A DNA stretch of 64,000 nt, taken from CAWBLP01 sp963789495 (GTDB lineage Bacteria > Pseudomonadota > Alphaproteobacteria > Acetobacterales > Acetobacteraceae). The stretch is from the NCBI GenBank assembly GCA_963789495.1, contig CAWBLP010000028.1:1-64000 (forward strand), in the 5' to 3' direction. The notes under the pieces are model-generated. The model saw nothing but the letters and a program-made list of their open reading frames with translations, was not told the origin of the DNA and searched no databases. Shown here piece by piece: positions 34,227-44,190 of the stretch (positions within the stretch are counted from its first letter, which is position 1; each line of letters begins with the position of its first letter). A program made the translations under genes and the position numbers.

Positions 34227-35051
34227 TCAGCTCAGACGCAAGGCCGCGGCACCCGCCACGATCAGCAGGCCGCCTGCGATCCGCGCCGGACCCAGTCGCT
34301 CCCGCAGCACCCAGCGGGCGAGCAGCAGGCCGAACAGGATGGAGGTCTCTCGCAACGCCGCAACCGGCGCGATGGGCGCGCGGGTCATCGCCCACAAGGC
34401 CAGGCCGTACGAGCCGATGCTGCATACGCCGCCGATCAGCGCGACCGGCCAGCGACGGCGCACCGCCTCCCCCAACTGGCCGGGATGACGCCAGGTGATC
34501 CAGCCGGCGAGCACGATCGAGGGCGCCAGGACAATGGTCAGCGTATAGGCGGCGGGAGACCCCGACAGCCGCGCGCCGATGCCATCGACCCAGGTGTAGC
34601 AGGCGATCACCAGCGCATTGAGCAGGGCCAGGCCGATGGTGCGCAGCTCGGCTCGGCTGCGCCGCCGCACCAGCGAGGCCGCCAGCACGCCGCCGCAGAT
34701 CAGCCCGACGCCGGCCCAGGCTGTGGGGCGCAGCACCTCGCCCAGGGCGACGCCGCTGAACAGCGCGACCAGCAGCGGCGCGACACCCCGCATCAGCGGA
34801 TAGGCCAGGCTCATGTCGCCGGTGCGATAGGTCTGTCCGATCAGCACGAAATAGCTGAGCTGCAGCACGCTGGACATGGCGATACAGGGCCAGCTCGCGG
34901 CGGCCGGAAACGGCAGCAGCGGCAGTACCAGCACGGCGATGGCCATGCAGCCCAGGTTGATCAGCCCAGTCTGCACCAGCGGGTCGGCGGCGGATTTTGC
35001 CAGCATGTTCCAGGTGGCGTGCAGCACGGCGCCCAGCAGCACGGCGAGCAT
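34227..35051 (-). CDS. EamA/DMT-family transporter
   Basis: A 274-residue protein with about ten hydrophobic helices in two EamA repeats. The first repeat includes LLGAVLHATWNMLAKSAADP and MSLAYPLMRGVAPLLVALFS, the second VALIGGVCSIGSYGLALWAM and ALRETSILFGLLLARWVL. The final helix is AGGLLIVAGAAALRLS. Family members export amino acids, nucleosides or other metabolites; the substrate is not readable. The first ATG of the helix-1 region (35051) is used, since no start codon lies between it and the stretch of non-hydrophobic sequence upstream. It is divergent from the class III alcohol dehydrogenase. Confidence 0.85.
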   Translation of the reverse strand: MLAVLLGAVLHATWNMLAKSAADPLVQTGLINLGCMAIAVLVLPLLPFPAAASWPCIAMSSVLQLSYFVLIGQTYRTGDMSLAYPLMRGVAPLLVALFSGVALGEVLRPTAWAGVGLICGGVLAASLVRRRSRAELRTIGLALLNALVIACYTWVDGIGARLSGSPAAYTLTIVLAPSIVLAGWITWRHPGQLGEAVRRRWPVALIGGVCSIGSYGLALWAMTRAPIAPVAALRETSILFGLLLARWVLRERLGPARIAGGLLIVAGAAALRLS

Positions 35052-35202
35052 GACAAAACTGGACAGCGGGGTGACCTCCGGCCGATGTCCGCAAACTGTC
35101 ACAAACCCGCCCGCCGTCAACGCGCGCCACCGGCGGGGCGCGCTTGATCCGCGGCGACGCTGCCCGCACCATCGCGGCCCAGTGCATGGAGGGGTCGAGA
35201 CC

Positions 35203-36312
35203 ATGAAGGTGCGTGCCGCGGTTGCCCGCAAAGCCGGCGAAGTGTTAAGTCTGGAAACCGTCGAGCTGGACGGGCCGCGCGAGGGCGAGGTGCTGGTGGA
35301 GATCAAGGCCACCGGCATCTGTCACACCGACGAATACACGCTGTCGGGCGCCGATCCGGAAGGCATCTTCCCGGCGATCCTGGGGCATGAAGGCGCCGGC
35401 GTGGTGGTGGATGTGGGGAAGAACGTCACCTCGCTGAAGAAGGGCGACCACGTCATTCCGCTGTACACGCCGGAATGTCGGCAATGCGAATACTGCCTGT
35501 CGCGCAAGACCAATCTGTGCGTGGCGATCCGTGCGACGCAGGGCAAGGGCGTGATGCCGGACGGCACCAGCCGCTTCTCCTGCGCCGGCGAGCCGGTGTT
35601 CCACTACATGGGCACCTCGACCTTCGCCAATTTCACCGTGCTGCCGGAGATCGCGCTGGCGAAAATCCGGCCGGACGCGCCGTTCGGCAAGGTCTGCTAC
35701 ATCGGCTGCGGCGTCACCACCGGCATCGGCGCGGTGATGAACACCGCCAAGGCCGAGGCGGGCTGCCGTGCTGTGGTGTTCGGCCTGGGCGGCATCGGGC
35801 TGAACGTGATCCAGGGGCTGCGTTTGGTGGGCGCCGAACAGATCGTCGGCGTCGACCTGAATCCGCGCCGCAAGCAGATCGCGGAAAAGTTCGGCATGAC
35901 GCATTTCGTCAATCCGTCCGAGGTGGAGGGCGATCTGGTGCCGTATCTGGTCGATCTGACCAAAGGCGGCGCGGATTACAGCTTTGAGTGCATCGGCAAT
36001 GTGAAGGTGATGCGCCAGGCGCTGGAATGCGCGCATCGCGGCTGGGGCAAGTCGGTGATCATCGGGGTGGCCGGCGCGGGCCAGGAGATCGCGACGCGGC
36101 CGTTCCAACTGGTGACCGGGCGGGTCTGGATGGGCACCGCGTTCGGCGGCGCACGCGGACGCACAGATGTGCCGCGGATCGTCGATTGGTACATGGACGG
36201 GCGGATCAACATCGACGACCTGATCACGCACGTGCTGCCGTTCGAGCAGATCAACCAGGGGTTCGAGCTGATGCGGGCCGGCAAATCGATCCGGACGGTG
36301 GTGACGTACTGA
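35203..36312 (+). CDS. frmA: S-(hydroxymethyl)glutathione dehydrogenase / class III alcohol dehydrogenase
   Basis: A 369-residue zinc alcohol dehydrogenase with every class III mark: ATGICHTDEYTLSGADPEGI (catalytic Cys), the structural-zinc Cys cluster in YTPECRQCEYCLSRKTNLC, FHYMGTSTFANFTVLPEIAL, CYIGCGVTTGIGAVMNTAKA and the NAD motif FGLGGIGLNVIQGL. It oxidises the glutathione adduct of formaldehyde (and can reduce S-nitrosoglutathione). ATG 35203 has GGAGGGG upstream. No S-formylglutathione hydrolase follows. Confidence 0.95.
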   Translation: MKVRAAVARKAGEVLSLETVELDGPREGEVLVEIKATGICHTDEYTLSGADPEGIFPAILGHEGAGVVVDVGKNVTSLKKGDHVIPLYTPECRQCEYCLSRKTNLCVAIRATQGKGVMPDGTSRFSCAGEPVFHYMGTSTFANFTVLPEIALAKIRPDAPFGKVCYIGCGVTTGIGAVMNTAKAEAGCRAVVFGLGGIGLNVIQGLRLVGAEQIVGVDLNPRRKQIAEKFGMTHFVNPSEVEGDLVPYLVDLTKGGADYSFECIGNVKVMRQALECAHRGWGKSVIIGVAGAGQEIATRPFQLVTGRVWMGTAFGGARGRTDVPRIVDWYMDGRINIDDLITHVLPFEQINQGFELMRAGKSIRTVVTY

Positions 36313-36398
36313 CGCCCGCTAAATCGGACAGAGGCTGCCGCAAGCGGAGCACAGGTGACGGCCGGAGTCCGCCACCGGGCGACAGACGTCCGCCGCAT

Positions 36399-36439
36399 CG
36401 TCATGGCTGGACTTGACCAGGTCAGGCCCGGCCATGACG
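36399..36439. repeat. dispersed palindromic repeat, copy 1
   Basis: An imperfect hairpin whose ends are CGTCATGGC and GCCATGACG, with an inner GGxCTTGACC/GGTCAGGCC pairing. It lies in the 255-base gap after the class III alcohol dehydrogenase. Four related palindromes occur at 47837, 56463, 60356 and 60434. Confidence 0.5.
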
Positions 36440-36567
36440 GGACGGTATTGTTCGGACGGGAATTAATGCTGCTCAGACGGGAAGCTTGCACCTCGCATGC
36501 GGCATTTTGCTCAATCCTGACGCCCAGGCGGCCTTCGCCCTGACGGGTGATATCAGCCCGTCGCGTG

Positions 36568-37425
36568 CTACCCCAAGGTTGCGCGGGCCTGCATCGCGAT
36601 CGTGCCCTGTGGCGTCACGGCCCAAAGCTCCGCCTCGTTCTCGCCGCTTGGCCGGCCCAGGACCGTGAACGGTGCCACGTCGAACAGTGGCGCCCGGGCG
36701 CGCATGGCAAACTGCACGATAGGCCGCGGTTGTGAATCCCGCAGAAGATCCAGCAGGCATTGCTGCGAGAACGGCCCGTGCACCACCAGCCCCGGATAGC
36801 CTTCCACAGTCATCGCATAGGGCCGGTCGTAATGGATGCGATGCGGATTGAAGGTCAGAGCCGAATAGCGAAACAGGCAGACCGGGTCAGGCGTGATCGT
36901 GCGTCGCCACGGCGCGTCTTGCGGCGGGGATTCGCGCTGCGGAATGCCGGATGATGCGCCGGACGGAACCGCTTCACGAAACACGCTGTGACCGTCCTCG
37001 GTCAGCGCCAGGCCGCGCGGCGTGTAGATGCGGCGCGTCTGGGTCGCCAGAATCAGCGTGCCGGTGCTGCCTTGGCGCAACTGCACGTCGGAGAATTCCG
37101 TTTCGCGCCGCAAGGCGTCGCCGACCAGGATCGGCGCGTGAAAGGTCAGCGTGGCGCCGGCATACATGCGGCGCGGCAACGGCATCTTCGGCAGGGCGCC
37201 GCGTTCCAGCGGCAGACCGTCCTCGCCGAGTTCTCGGCGATAGGTGATTTCCGGGAAGTAGGTCAGATGCCAGCCGGGTGGCACGGGTTCGCCCGGTTCG
37301 GGTGCGCGTTCGTCGCGATCGAAGGTGACCAGCATGCAGCGCAAGGGCGCGGCGGTGGCCACGTCCTCGTCGATGACCTTGCGGCCGAGTTGCGAGCGCA
37401 GGGCGTCGATATCGATGTCAGGCAT
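36568..37425 (-). CDS. MaoC/FAS1-like dehydratase family protein (acyl-CoA hydratase, HTD2-like)
   Basis: A 285-residue double hot-dog protein. The N-terminal half is the FAS1-like dehydratase part (GWHLTYFPEITYRRELGEDG, MYAGATLTFHAPILVGDAL). The C-terminal half has the hydratase motif FRYSALTFNPHRIHYDRPYA, with catalytic Asp/Asn and His, followed by VEGYPGLVVHGPF. Close families are mesaconyl-C4-CoA and itaconyl-CoA hydratases, and mitochondrial HTD2. Its ATG (37425) lies inside the last codons of the acyl-CoA dehydrogenase gene (8-base overlap), so it is in one operon with two dehydrogenases, pointing to breakdown of a branched or dicarboxylic acyl-CoA. Confidence 0.83.
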   Translation of the reverse strand: MPDIDIDALRSQLGRKVIDEDVATAAPLRCMLVTFDRDERAPEPGEPVPPGWHLTYFPEITYRRELGEDGLPLERGALPKMPLPRRMYAGATLTFHAPILVGDALRRETEFSDVQLRQGSTGTLILATQTRRIYTPRGLALTEDGHSVFREAVPSGASSGIPQRESPPQDAPWRRTITPDPVCLFRYSALTFNPHRIHYDRPYAMTVEGYPGLVVHGPFSQQCLLDLLRDSQPRPIVQFAMRARAPLFDVAPFTVLGRPSGENEAELWAVTPQGTIAMQARATLG

Positions 37426-38514
37426 GCAGCACCCATCCTTGCAGGTCGGCGGCTTCCTCGCGGCAGCGTTCCGGTCCGCCCAGCATCTGTCGGTTGAAGC
37501 TGATGCGCTTGAACCAGTAGTGCAGGCCGAGCAGATCGGTGAATCCCATGCCGCCATGGGATTCGGTGGTCATGCGCGCGACGTCGCGCCCGATATCGCC
37601 AAGATGCGCCTTGGCGTGGCACGCGGTCAGCCGGGCTTCATCGGGCAGCGCGTCCTGCGCATGCGCGGCGTACCAGACCAGGCCGCGACACGGTTCCAGC
37701 ATCGTGACGCAATCGGCGAGCACGTATTTCACGCCCTGGAAGCTGCCGATGATGCGGCCGAACTGCACGCGTTCCTTGGCGTAGGCAACGGCGTGATCGA
37801 GCATGTGTTGCGCCGCGCCGAGCGTGTCGGCGGCAAGCAGGATCCGGCCCGTGTCGAGGACGCGACGGGCCGCGGCCAGAGGTGCGTTCGCGGCAGCCAG
37901 CCGTTCCGCCGGCGCGTTGGCGAAGGTGATATTGGTGACCGGACGGGTGCGGTCCAGGCTGCGCTTTACCTCGCGTGTCACGCCGGCGGCATCGGCTGTG
38001 ACGACGGCAGCGGAACCATCGCGCAGATAGACCAGCAGATGGGTGGGCGCACCGGCATCCATCACCGCGGCCGCGTGTCCGCTCAGGCGGTCGCCGTCCA
38101 GCGTGGCGTCGGATGTGCCGGTCTGTCCTGCCAAGCCGGCGAAGGCGACGGCGAAGCGTGCCTCACCGGCGGCGATCAGCGGCAGATATGCGTCCTGCTG
38201 CGCCTCGGTGGCACTGTGCATGAAAGCCAGCGTCGCCATTGCGGTGCCGACTGAACGGGACGGGTGCGGCGGCGTTGCCCAGCGCCTCCGCGGCCAGCGC
38301 GGCGTCCAGCACCTGCAGGCCGGCGCCGCCGAATCGTTCCGGTACCAGCAGTCCGTGCAGTCCAAGTTCATTCAGGCCCTGCCACAGGGTTTCGTCATAG
38401 CCGCTGCCGTGTTCGGCCAACGCGCGGAGTTGGTTCCATCGGCAGCCGGTCGGCCAGGAATGCGCGCAGCGAGTCGTCGAACTGCCGCTGCTCCAGCGTG
38501 AGGGAAAATTCCAT
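37418..38514 (-). pseudogene. acyl-CoA dehydrogenase family protein, frameshifted
   Basis: Three frames make one acyl-CoA dehydrogenase. ATG 38514 begins MEFSLTLEQRQFDDSLRAFL. A second frame gives LRALAEHGSGYDETLWQGL to ALGNAAAPVPF. A third continues VGTAMATLAFMHSATEAQQD to the stop at 37418, including AVAYAKERVQFGRIIGSFQG and the C-terminal ESHGGMGFTDLLGLHYWFKR. Each join needs removal of one base (near 38432 and 38253). The C-terminal catalytic region is intact. The start overlaps the stop of the upstream dehydrogenase (TGATG). Either two insertion errors or real inactivation. Confidence 0.75.
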
Positions 38515-39742
38515 CACGCCCTCCCGATCGCGGCGGCGGTCTGCACCTTCGGCTCGCGCGGCAGGTCGAGTCCGCGTTCGCCGATGATGTTCTTCTGGAT
38601 GTTGTTGGAGCCGCCGCCGATCATCAGCCCGACATCGTAGATGTAGTCGATGTTCCAGGTGGTGGCGTCGTCGTCTTCCGCATCCTCACCGTTCGGTTCG
38701 TAGGGCAGGCCGGCGACGCCGAGCGCGTCTACCGCCAGCGACGCCAGGCGGAATCCCAGCATGGTGCCGCCATATTTCACGATCATGCGCTTCACGCCGG
38801 AATCGACGCCCTGCGCGGCCTCGGTCAGCAGCCGGAGGTTATGCGCCTTCCAGGCCAGCACTTCGCCTTGCAGCCGCAGCAGGCGGTCGCGGAATTCCGG
38901 CCACGCCGATCAGGCTGACGGCCATCGATCTCGGTGGTCTGCAGCAGCCGGATCAGTTGCTCCAGCCGATGCGTCATCTTGCTGGCGTCGCCGATCATCA
39001 GGCGTTCGTGCTTCAGTGTGACGTTGGCGACATACCAGCCCTTGCCGCGGTCCAGCACGATCTGCTGCGCGGGCACTTTCACGTCGGTGAAGAACACCTC
39101 GTTGAATTCGCTGCGTCCGGTCATCGTCTTCAGCGGCCGTGTTTCCAGCCCGGGTGATTGCATCGACAGCAGCAGGTATGACAGGCCCTCATGCTTCGGC
39201 TTGTCGGGCTCGGTGCGGCACAGCAGGAACATCATGTCGGCGTAATGCGCGGAGCTGGTCCAGATCTTCTGACCGTTGACCACCCAGATAGCCGTCCTGC
39301 AGCTCCGCTTTGGTCTGCGCATTCGCCAGGTCGCTGCCGTAGCCGGGTTCGGAATAGCCCTGGCACCAGATGATGTCGCCGCGGATCGTCGGGCCGACAT
39401 AGTCGCGCTTCTGCTGCTCGGTGCCGACTTCCAGCAGTGTCGGCACCAGCATGGAGATGCCCTGGTTGGTCAGGCCGGCGTAGACATTCGCGTGCGCGAA
39501 TTCCGCGGCGATGATTGCGGAGGTCCATCACGTCGGGTTTGGCGCCGAACCCGCCGTAGTCGCGCGGGATGGTGCGACCGGCATAGCCGTGTTCCACCAG
39601 CAGTTTCTGCCAGTCCAACGTCTTCTGGTCGGGACGTTTGCGGCCGCCGCCGACCTTTGGGGACTTTTGCCCCGTGCCGGCGGACGAAGTCGCGGATCTC
39701 CGCCTGCAACGCGCGGTATTCCTCGGACAGGCTCAGGTCCAT
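38514..39742 (-). pseudogene. acyl-CoA dehydrogenase, multiply frameshifted
   Basis: ATG 39742, with a GGGAGGAAAG ribosome site, starts MDLSLSEEYRALQAEIRDFV. Conserved pieces follow in order but in changing frames: DWQKLLVEHGYAGRTIPRDY, AHANVYAGLTNQGISMLVP, WCQGYSEPGYGSDLANAQT, VVNGQKIWTSSAHYADMMFL, EFNEVFFTDVKVPAQQIVLD and the C-terminal YDVGLMIGGGSNNIQKNIIG. About five one-base insertions (near 39670, 39516, 39290, 38920 and 38905) would restore a normal 400-residue enzyme. The FAD-contact SEPGYGSD and the flavin-side W-T-S-S segment are preserved. It is first in the operon with the second dehydrogenase and the MaoC hydratase. Confidence 0.75.
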
Positions 39743-39933
39743 GGTGCTTTCCTCCCGTTGGATGGCCGGGCTCGACCGACCACCAGACCGTGGTTGGCGC
39801 CACGATGGCGCCCCGACCCCGCTGGTCAAGCCGTGGGGCCCGGGCCTGCGCCCGGGACGCCGCGGTGAAGGGTGCCCACGACGCGCTGTCCGGTGCGAAG
39901 GCGCCCAGCCCGAGATGACGACGGGTTCGGCGT

Positions 39934-40245
39934 CTAGCCGGCCGGCGACAGCACGTGGATCACGCGTGAGGCGATCATGTCCTTGGTTTTGGCGCCATAG
40001 GCGGCCATGTGCGGCGACGCGGCATGTGCCTTCAGGTGATCCAGGCTTTCCCATTTCTCGACCACCACGAAGCTGTCCGGGCCGAACTTGGTCTGAAATC
40101 CGCCGACGCCTTCGGCATCGATCACCGGGCCATATTCGATGCAGCCGGCTTCGGCGTGCACCGCCGGCATGTTGGCGCGAAACGCCTCCAGGATCTGGTC
40201 ACGCATGCCGGGTTTGGCGGTGATCATGGCGAGGACGTGGATCAT
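39934..40245 (-). CDS. antibiotic biosynthesis monooxygenase (ABM) family protein, putative quinol monooxygenase
   Basis: A 103-residue ferredoxin-like-fold protein of the YgiN type: VLAMITAKPGMRDQILEAFR, VHAEAGCIEYGPVIDAEGVG, SFVVVEKWESLDHLKAHAAS and HMAAYGAKTKDMI. Such small cofactor-free enzymes oxidise quinols or act on related aromatics, working as dimers. ATG 40245 has AAGGAG upstream. It stands between the acyl-CoA dehydrogenases and the PHA-synthase-like gene. Confidence 0.85.
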   Translation of the reverse strand: MIHVLAMITAKPGMRDQILEAFRANMPAVHAEAGCIEYGPVIDAEGVGGFQTKFGPDSFVVVEKWESLDHLKAHAASPHMAAYGAKTKDMIASRVIHVLSPAG

Positions 40246-40439
40246 CGGTGTCTGCTCCTTGGGTTGGGGCTCGCGCCGGAAGCGCGGACCGGCGGGTATG
40301 ATGCGACAACCTTGCGCAGAAACGAAGCCATGGGCGCGGCGCCACCATGCAGGTGCGGAATGATCTGTTGCGCCGACCCGGGCCGCCTCGGCCGGGACGG
40401 CGATGCGGACCGGCCGGGCAAGCAGCAATCCATGCTCGC

Positions 40440-41913
40440 CTAAGACGAGGCTGCCGCTCTCCCCGAAATGCCGAGCAGCCAGTCCAGCAATGGCCGCCAT
40501 AACACCCGTTCGGCGCCACGCCCCGCCGCCATGCCGATATGGCCTGCCGCGGGTTCATGCAGCACCGCGCCCGGGATGGCGGTTGCCAGCGGCGCCGCCA
40601 ATTCCGGCGGCACGATCCGATCCCGCCCCGGAACGGCGACGAAAGCCGGCATCTGCAACGCCAGCGGCTCCACCGCCAACCCGGCGATCCGCCAGGCGCC
40701 ACGTGCCGGATAATTCTCGCCATACCAGCCGCCCAGCACCTCGCGCGCCACCGGGGCGGCCAGGGGTACGCCGTCGTTCAGCCAGTCCTCCAGCACGACG
40801 AAGCGGCGGGCGCGATCGCTGTCCGGGTCCAGCCGCGCGAAGCTGCGGTATTTGTCCGCTATCCCGAACGGATCCAGCAACGCGAAGAGCATTTGCAGCG
40901 CGTCGATCGGCAGGGTGTGGTTGAACGCCAGCATTGGCTCCAGCAGCGGCAGGCAGCGTGACGCGGCCAGCGCCCGTTCCGCATCGGGCGCATGAAAATC
41001 CCACGGCGCGGCCAGCAGAGCCAGGGCGCGGATCAGGTCGGGGCGGCGTTGCGCGGCAGCGACCGTCAACGTGCCGCCCATGCAATAGCCTGCCAGCACC
41101 AGCGCCCCGCCGGAGGTCGCGACGGCCGCGACCAGCGCACGTTCCAGCCGTCCGGCGACGTAATCGGTCAGGGTGAAGCGTCGTTCATCGCCATCGGGCC
41201 AGCCCCAGTCCAGCAGCAGGGGCCGCACGCCATGCTGCGCCAGCCAGCGCAGCATCGACTGCCCCTGCGCCAGGTCCAGCACATAGGCGCGGTTCACCAG
41301 GCTCGGGACGAACAACACCGGCGGGCCGGCGCCGCCGTAATCCAGCAGCCGGCTGCTGCCCTCCCGCCACACGGCCGGTGGGTCGTCCAACTCGCGTCGC
41401 CAGGGATGCCGCCGATAGGCTGCGATCCCCTCAATCAGTGCGGCGTCCTGGCGCAGTGTCTCGGCCAGGACTGCGGCGGGAAACCCCGGCGTCTCCGGCC
41501 CGCCGTCCTCCAGCGCGGTCTCGATCGCCTCCCGCAGGGCCGCCACGCTCGAGTTCGGCCAAGCGTGTTTCCAGTTCGGCGACGTGGCGAGCGAGGCGCT
41601 CGATCTCAGCATCGCGAGCGTCAGGTGCAGCAGCAGCGGGCGGGGGCCCCGGCGCAGCAGCGGCCCCGGCGCGTCCGGCCGGCCCGTCATGGCGCGGGCG
41701 TGCGGCGGTCGGCGGAGGCGGCATCGCCTGCATGCAGGCGGCTGCCACGCCGGCCCACAGCGCAAGCATCGCCTGCCAGCTCTCCTGCGCTTCGCGGTCC
41801 ACCGCCAGGGCCGCCAGCTCGCTTTGCCAGAGCGTGATCCAGTCGCGCGCCAGCTGCTGCAAATCCGGTGCGCCGTCGCGCTGCCCCTGATCCCGGCCGG
41901 CGCCGTCGGTCAT
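40440..41913 (-). pseudogene. PHA-synthase-like alpha/beta hydrolase with N-terminal coiled coil, frameshifted
   Basis: The first frame (from 41913) gives a helical region with ARDWITLWQSELAALAVDRE, a Pro/Ala linker and a coiled coil (EIERLARHVAELETRLAELE). The second frame continues VAALREAIETALEDGG and then the hydrolase: FVPSLVNRAYVLDLAQGQSM, LLLDWGWPDGDER, the lipase-box-like LVLAGYCMGGTLTVAAAQRR with Cys as nucleophile, a C-terminal Asp in FVAVPGRDRIVPP and the His in AGHIGMAAGRGAE. Cys in the box and the WGxPDxxER segment are marks of PhaC-type synthases. One extra base near 41545 separates the frames. Divergent position to phaR supports a PHA role. The fused coiled coil may replace a PhaE-like subunit. 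Confidence 0.72.
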
Positions 41914-42074
41914 GCCTCATCCACCCTCCTTGCCGGCGGACCATAAGGGTGTGGCAGGTTCGGCGGAACGGGAAATTTTTCCGGCTTGCAGAATAGGGCT
42001 TTCGCAGGTGCGGGATAGCCGGGCATGCTAAGATGAATGCCGCGCCGCGAAAGGCATCTACAGCGAGGGAACGC

Positions 42075-42758
42075 ATGGCCGACCCCGTCCAGACTGCACC
42101 GGACGCCAAGTCCTCACCGGAGGCCAGACCGGCATCGGAGGCCAGACCGGCATCGGAGGCCAAATTCTCACCACAGGGCAAGCCGGCCGACGGCCCGCCC
42201 GTGGTGGTGAAGAAATACGCCAATCGCCGGCTCTACAACACCGAGAGCTCCAGCTACATCACGCTGGACAATCTGGCGGAGATGGTCCGCCAGGGCCGCG
42301 ATTTCGTGGTGTACGATGCCAAGACCGGCGAAGACATCACGCGTGGCGTGCTGACCCAGATCATCGTCGAGGAAGAAGGCAAGGGCCGCGCCATGCTGCC
42401 CACCGCCTTCCTGCGCCAGTTGATCGGGTTTTACGGCGATCAGATGCAGGGCCTGGTGCCTCGCTACCTGGAGCAGGCCATGCAGGCTTTCTCGCAGCAG
42501 CAGGAACAGGTGCGCGCGACCATGCAGAAGACGATGGGGTCGATGCAGACGTTGTTCCCGTTCGGCAACATGGAAGAGGTCAGCCGGCAGAACATGGCCA
42601 TGATGGAGCGGGCATTCAGCCTGTTCACCCCGTTCTACCGGCCCGGGGAACCGGGGGGCGGCACGGCGCAGGCAAGCGAGTCGGCCGAACTGGCAGTGTT
42701 GCGTGCGGAAGTGGAGCGGCTGCGGAGCGAGCTGGAGGCCGTGAAGAGCAAGGGCTGA
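42075..42758 (+). CDS. phaR: polyhydroxyalkanoate synthesis repressor PhaR
   Basis: A 227-residue protein. The conserved DNA-binding domain is VVVKKYANRRLYNTESSSYI, TLDNLAEMVRQGRDFVVYDA and GEDITRGVLTQIIVEEEGKG, followed by the granule-associated region with LPTAFLRQLIGFYGDQMQGL and a C-terminal coiled coil (AVLRAEVERLRSELEAVKS). PhaR represses phasin and its own genes and is released by PHA. The N-terminal 40 residues contain an 18-bp tandem duplication (EARPAS twice, 42119-42154). ATG 42075 is preceded by GAGGGA; an in-frame ATG at 42033 is an alternative. Confidence 0.93.
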   Translation: MADPVQTAPDAKSSPEARPASEARPASEAKFSPQGKPADGPPVVVKKYANRRLYNTESSSYITLDNLAEMVRQGRDFVVYDAKTGEDITRGVLTQIIVEEEGKGRAMLPTAFLRQLIGFYGDQMQGLVPRYLEQAMQAFSQQQEQVRATMQKTMGSMQTLFPFGNMEEVSRQNMAMMERAFSLFTPFYRPGEPGGGTAQASESAELAVLRAEVERLRSELEAVKSKG

Positions 42759-42938
42759 CCCGCTCGTCCGGCCCCGCCATCGAGCGTCACCCGGCTGGGC
42801 GTCGCCGTTCCGGTTGCCGGCGCAATCCCGGCCATCGGCGCGCCCGCCGCGCTCGCGTCCCGGCCCTTGGCCCCCCTGGCCTTGACCCCACGCCCTCGCG
42901 CGCTATCCATCCGGCCACACCCGAGCAGGAGACAGATC

Positions 42939-44003
42939 ATGCGCGCCTGGGCCGTCGTCGAGAACAGCAAGCCGCTGCAGGAACAGGAATGGCCCACACC
43001 GGAGCCGCAAGGCACCGAGGTGCTGATCGAGGTGACGCATTGCGGCGTGTGCCACTCCGACCTGCATATCTGGGAAGGCTATTACGACCTCGGCGGTGGT
43101 CAGAAAATGTCGCTGAAGGATCGCGGCGTCGTGCTGCCGCTGGCGATGGGGCATGAGATCGTCGGCCGCGTCGCCAAGCTCGGTCCCGACGCCACCGGCG
43201 TAAAGGTCGGCGACCTGCGCATCGTCTATCCCTGGCTGGGCTGCGGCAAATGCGAGAAGTGCCTGGCCGAGGAAGACAACATGTGCACGGTCACGCCGCG
43301 CAGCCTGGGCGTCTACGCCAATGGCGGCTACGGCACCCATGTCATCGCGCCGCATCCGCGGCACCTGGTCGATCCCGGCAACCTCGATCCGGCCCTGGCC
43401 GCGACCTATGCCTGCTCCGGCATCACCGTTTACTCCGCCATCAAGAAGGCGATGCCGATGCCGCCGGATGAGGCAGTGGTGGTGGTGGGCGCCGGCGGGC
43501 TGGGGCTGAATGCGATCTCGGTGTTGAAGGCACTGGGCCATCGCAACATCGTCGTGGTGGATGTCAGCGCCGAAAAGCGTGAGGGCGCATTGAAGGCGGG
43601 TGCCACCAAGGCGGTGGATGGCACCGGCGAGGGTGTCACCAAGCGCATCGTCGAAGCGGCCGGCGGGCCGGTGCTGGCGGTGATCGATCTGGTCAACGGC
43701 ACGCAGACCGCGCGCTTCGCGTTCGACGCGCTGCGCAAGGGCGGCAAGCTGATCCAGGTCGGGCTGTTCGGTGGGGAGTTGTCATTGCCGCTGCCGATTA
43801 TGGCGATCCGTGCCCTGACCGTGCAGGGCAGCTATGTCGGCAATCCGAAGGAATTGCGGGAATTGGTGAAGCTGGCGCAGGACGGGCAGCTGGCCGCGCT
43901 CCCGGTCGCAACGGTGCCGCAGAACCAGGCCTACGACGCGCTGATGCGGTTGCGCGACGGCAAGGTGAACGGCAGGTTGGTGCTGAAGGCCGAAGCCGCC
44001 TGA
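42939..44003 (+). CDS. zinc-dependent alcohol dehydrogenase
   Basis: A 354-residue medium-chain dehydrogenase. The catalytic-zinc Cys lies in VTHCGVCHSDLHIWEGYYDL, the His-Glu pair in LAMGHEIVGRVAKLGPDATG, and the structural-zinc cysteines in WLGCGKCEKCLAEEDNMC. The dinucleotide motif is VVVVGAGGLGLNAISVLKAL, followed by VVDVSAEKREGALKAGATKA; the Asp in that strand suggests NAD rather than NADP. Substrate unknown; the sequence type is common for broad alcohol or aldehyde substrates. ATG 42939 has GGAGACA upstream. Confidence 0.9.
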   Translation: MRAWAVVENSKPLQEQEWPTPEPQGTEVLIEVTHCGVCHSDLHIWEGYYDLGGGQKMSLKDRGVVLPLAMGHEIVGRVAKLGPDATGVKVGDLRIVYPWLGCGKCEKCLAEEDNMCTVTPRSLGVYANGGYGTHVIAPHPRHLVDPGNLDPALAATYACSGITVYSAIKKAMPMPPDEAVVVVGAGGLGLNAISVLKALGHRNIVVVDVSAEKREGALKAGATKAVDGTGEGVTKRIVEAAGGPVLAVIDLVNGTQTARFAFDALRKGGKLIQVGLFGGELSLPLPIMAIRALTVQGSYVGNPKELRELVKLAQDGQLAALPVATVPQNQAYDALMRLRDGKVNGRLVLKAEAA

Positions 44004-44190
44004 TCCATCTCGCCGAGGCGATCCGGCGAGACTTCACCGGCCTCGACGATTGTCGCGGCGATGCGCTGCTCGTCATCCGGAGCGGGCGTCGCATCGCGGC
44101 AATCGAACAGGATCCGCGTGACGCCGCGTGATGCGATCAGGGTGGCGATCAACGCCATGGTCGCGACTCCGCTCGCTGCAAAATGGCAGC

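Noticed and set aside
43931..44158. 75-codon minus-strand frame between the alcohol dehydrogenase and the DUF1150 gene
   Set aside because: It overlaps the dehydrogenase 3' end by 73 bases, has no recognised family, and lacks a good ribosome site. Too weak to annotate.
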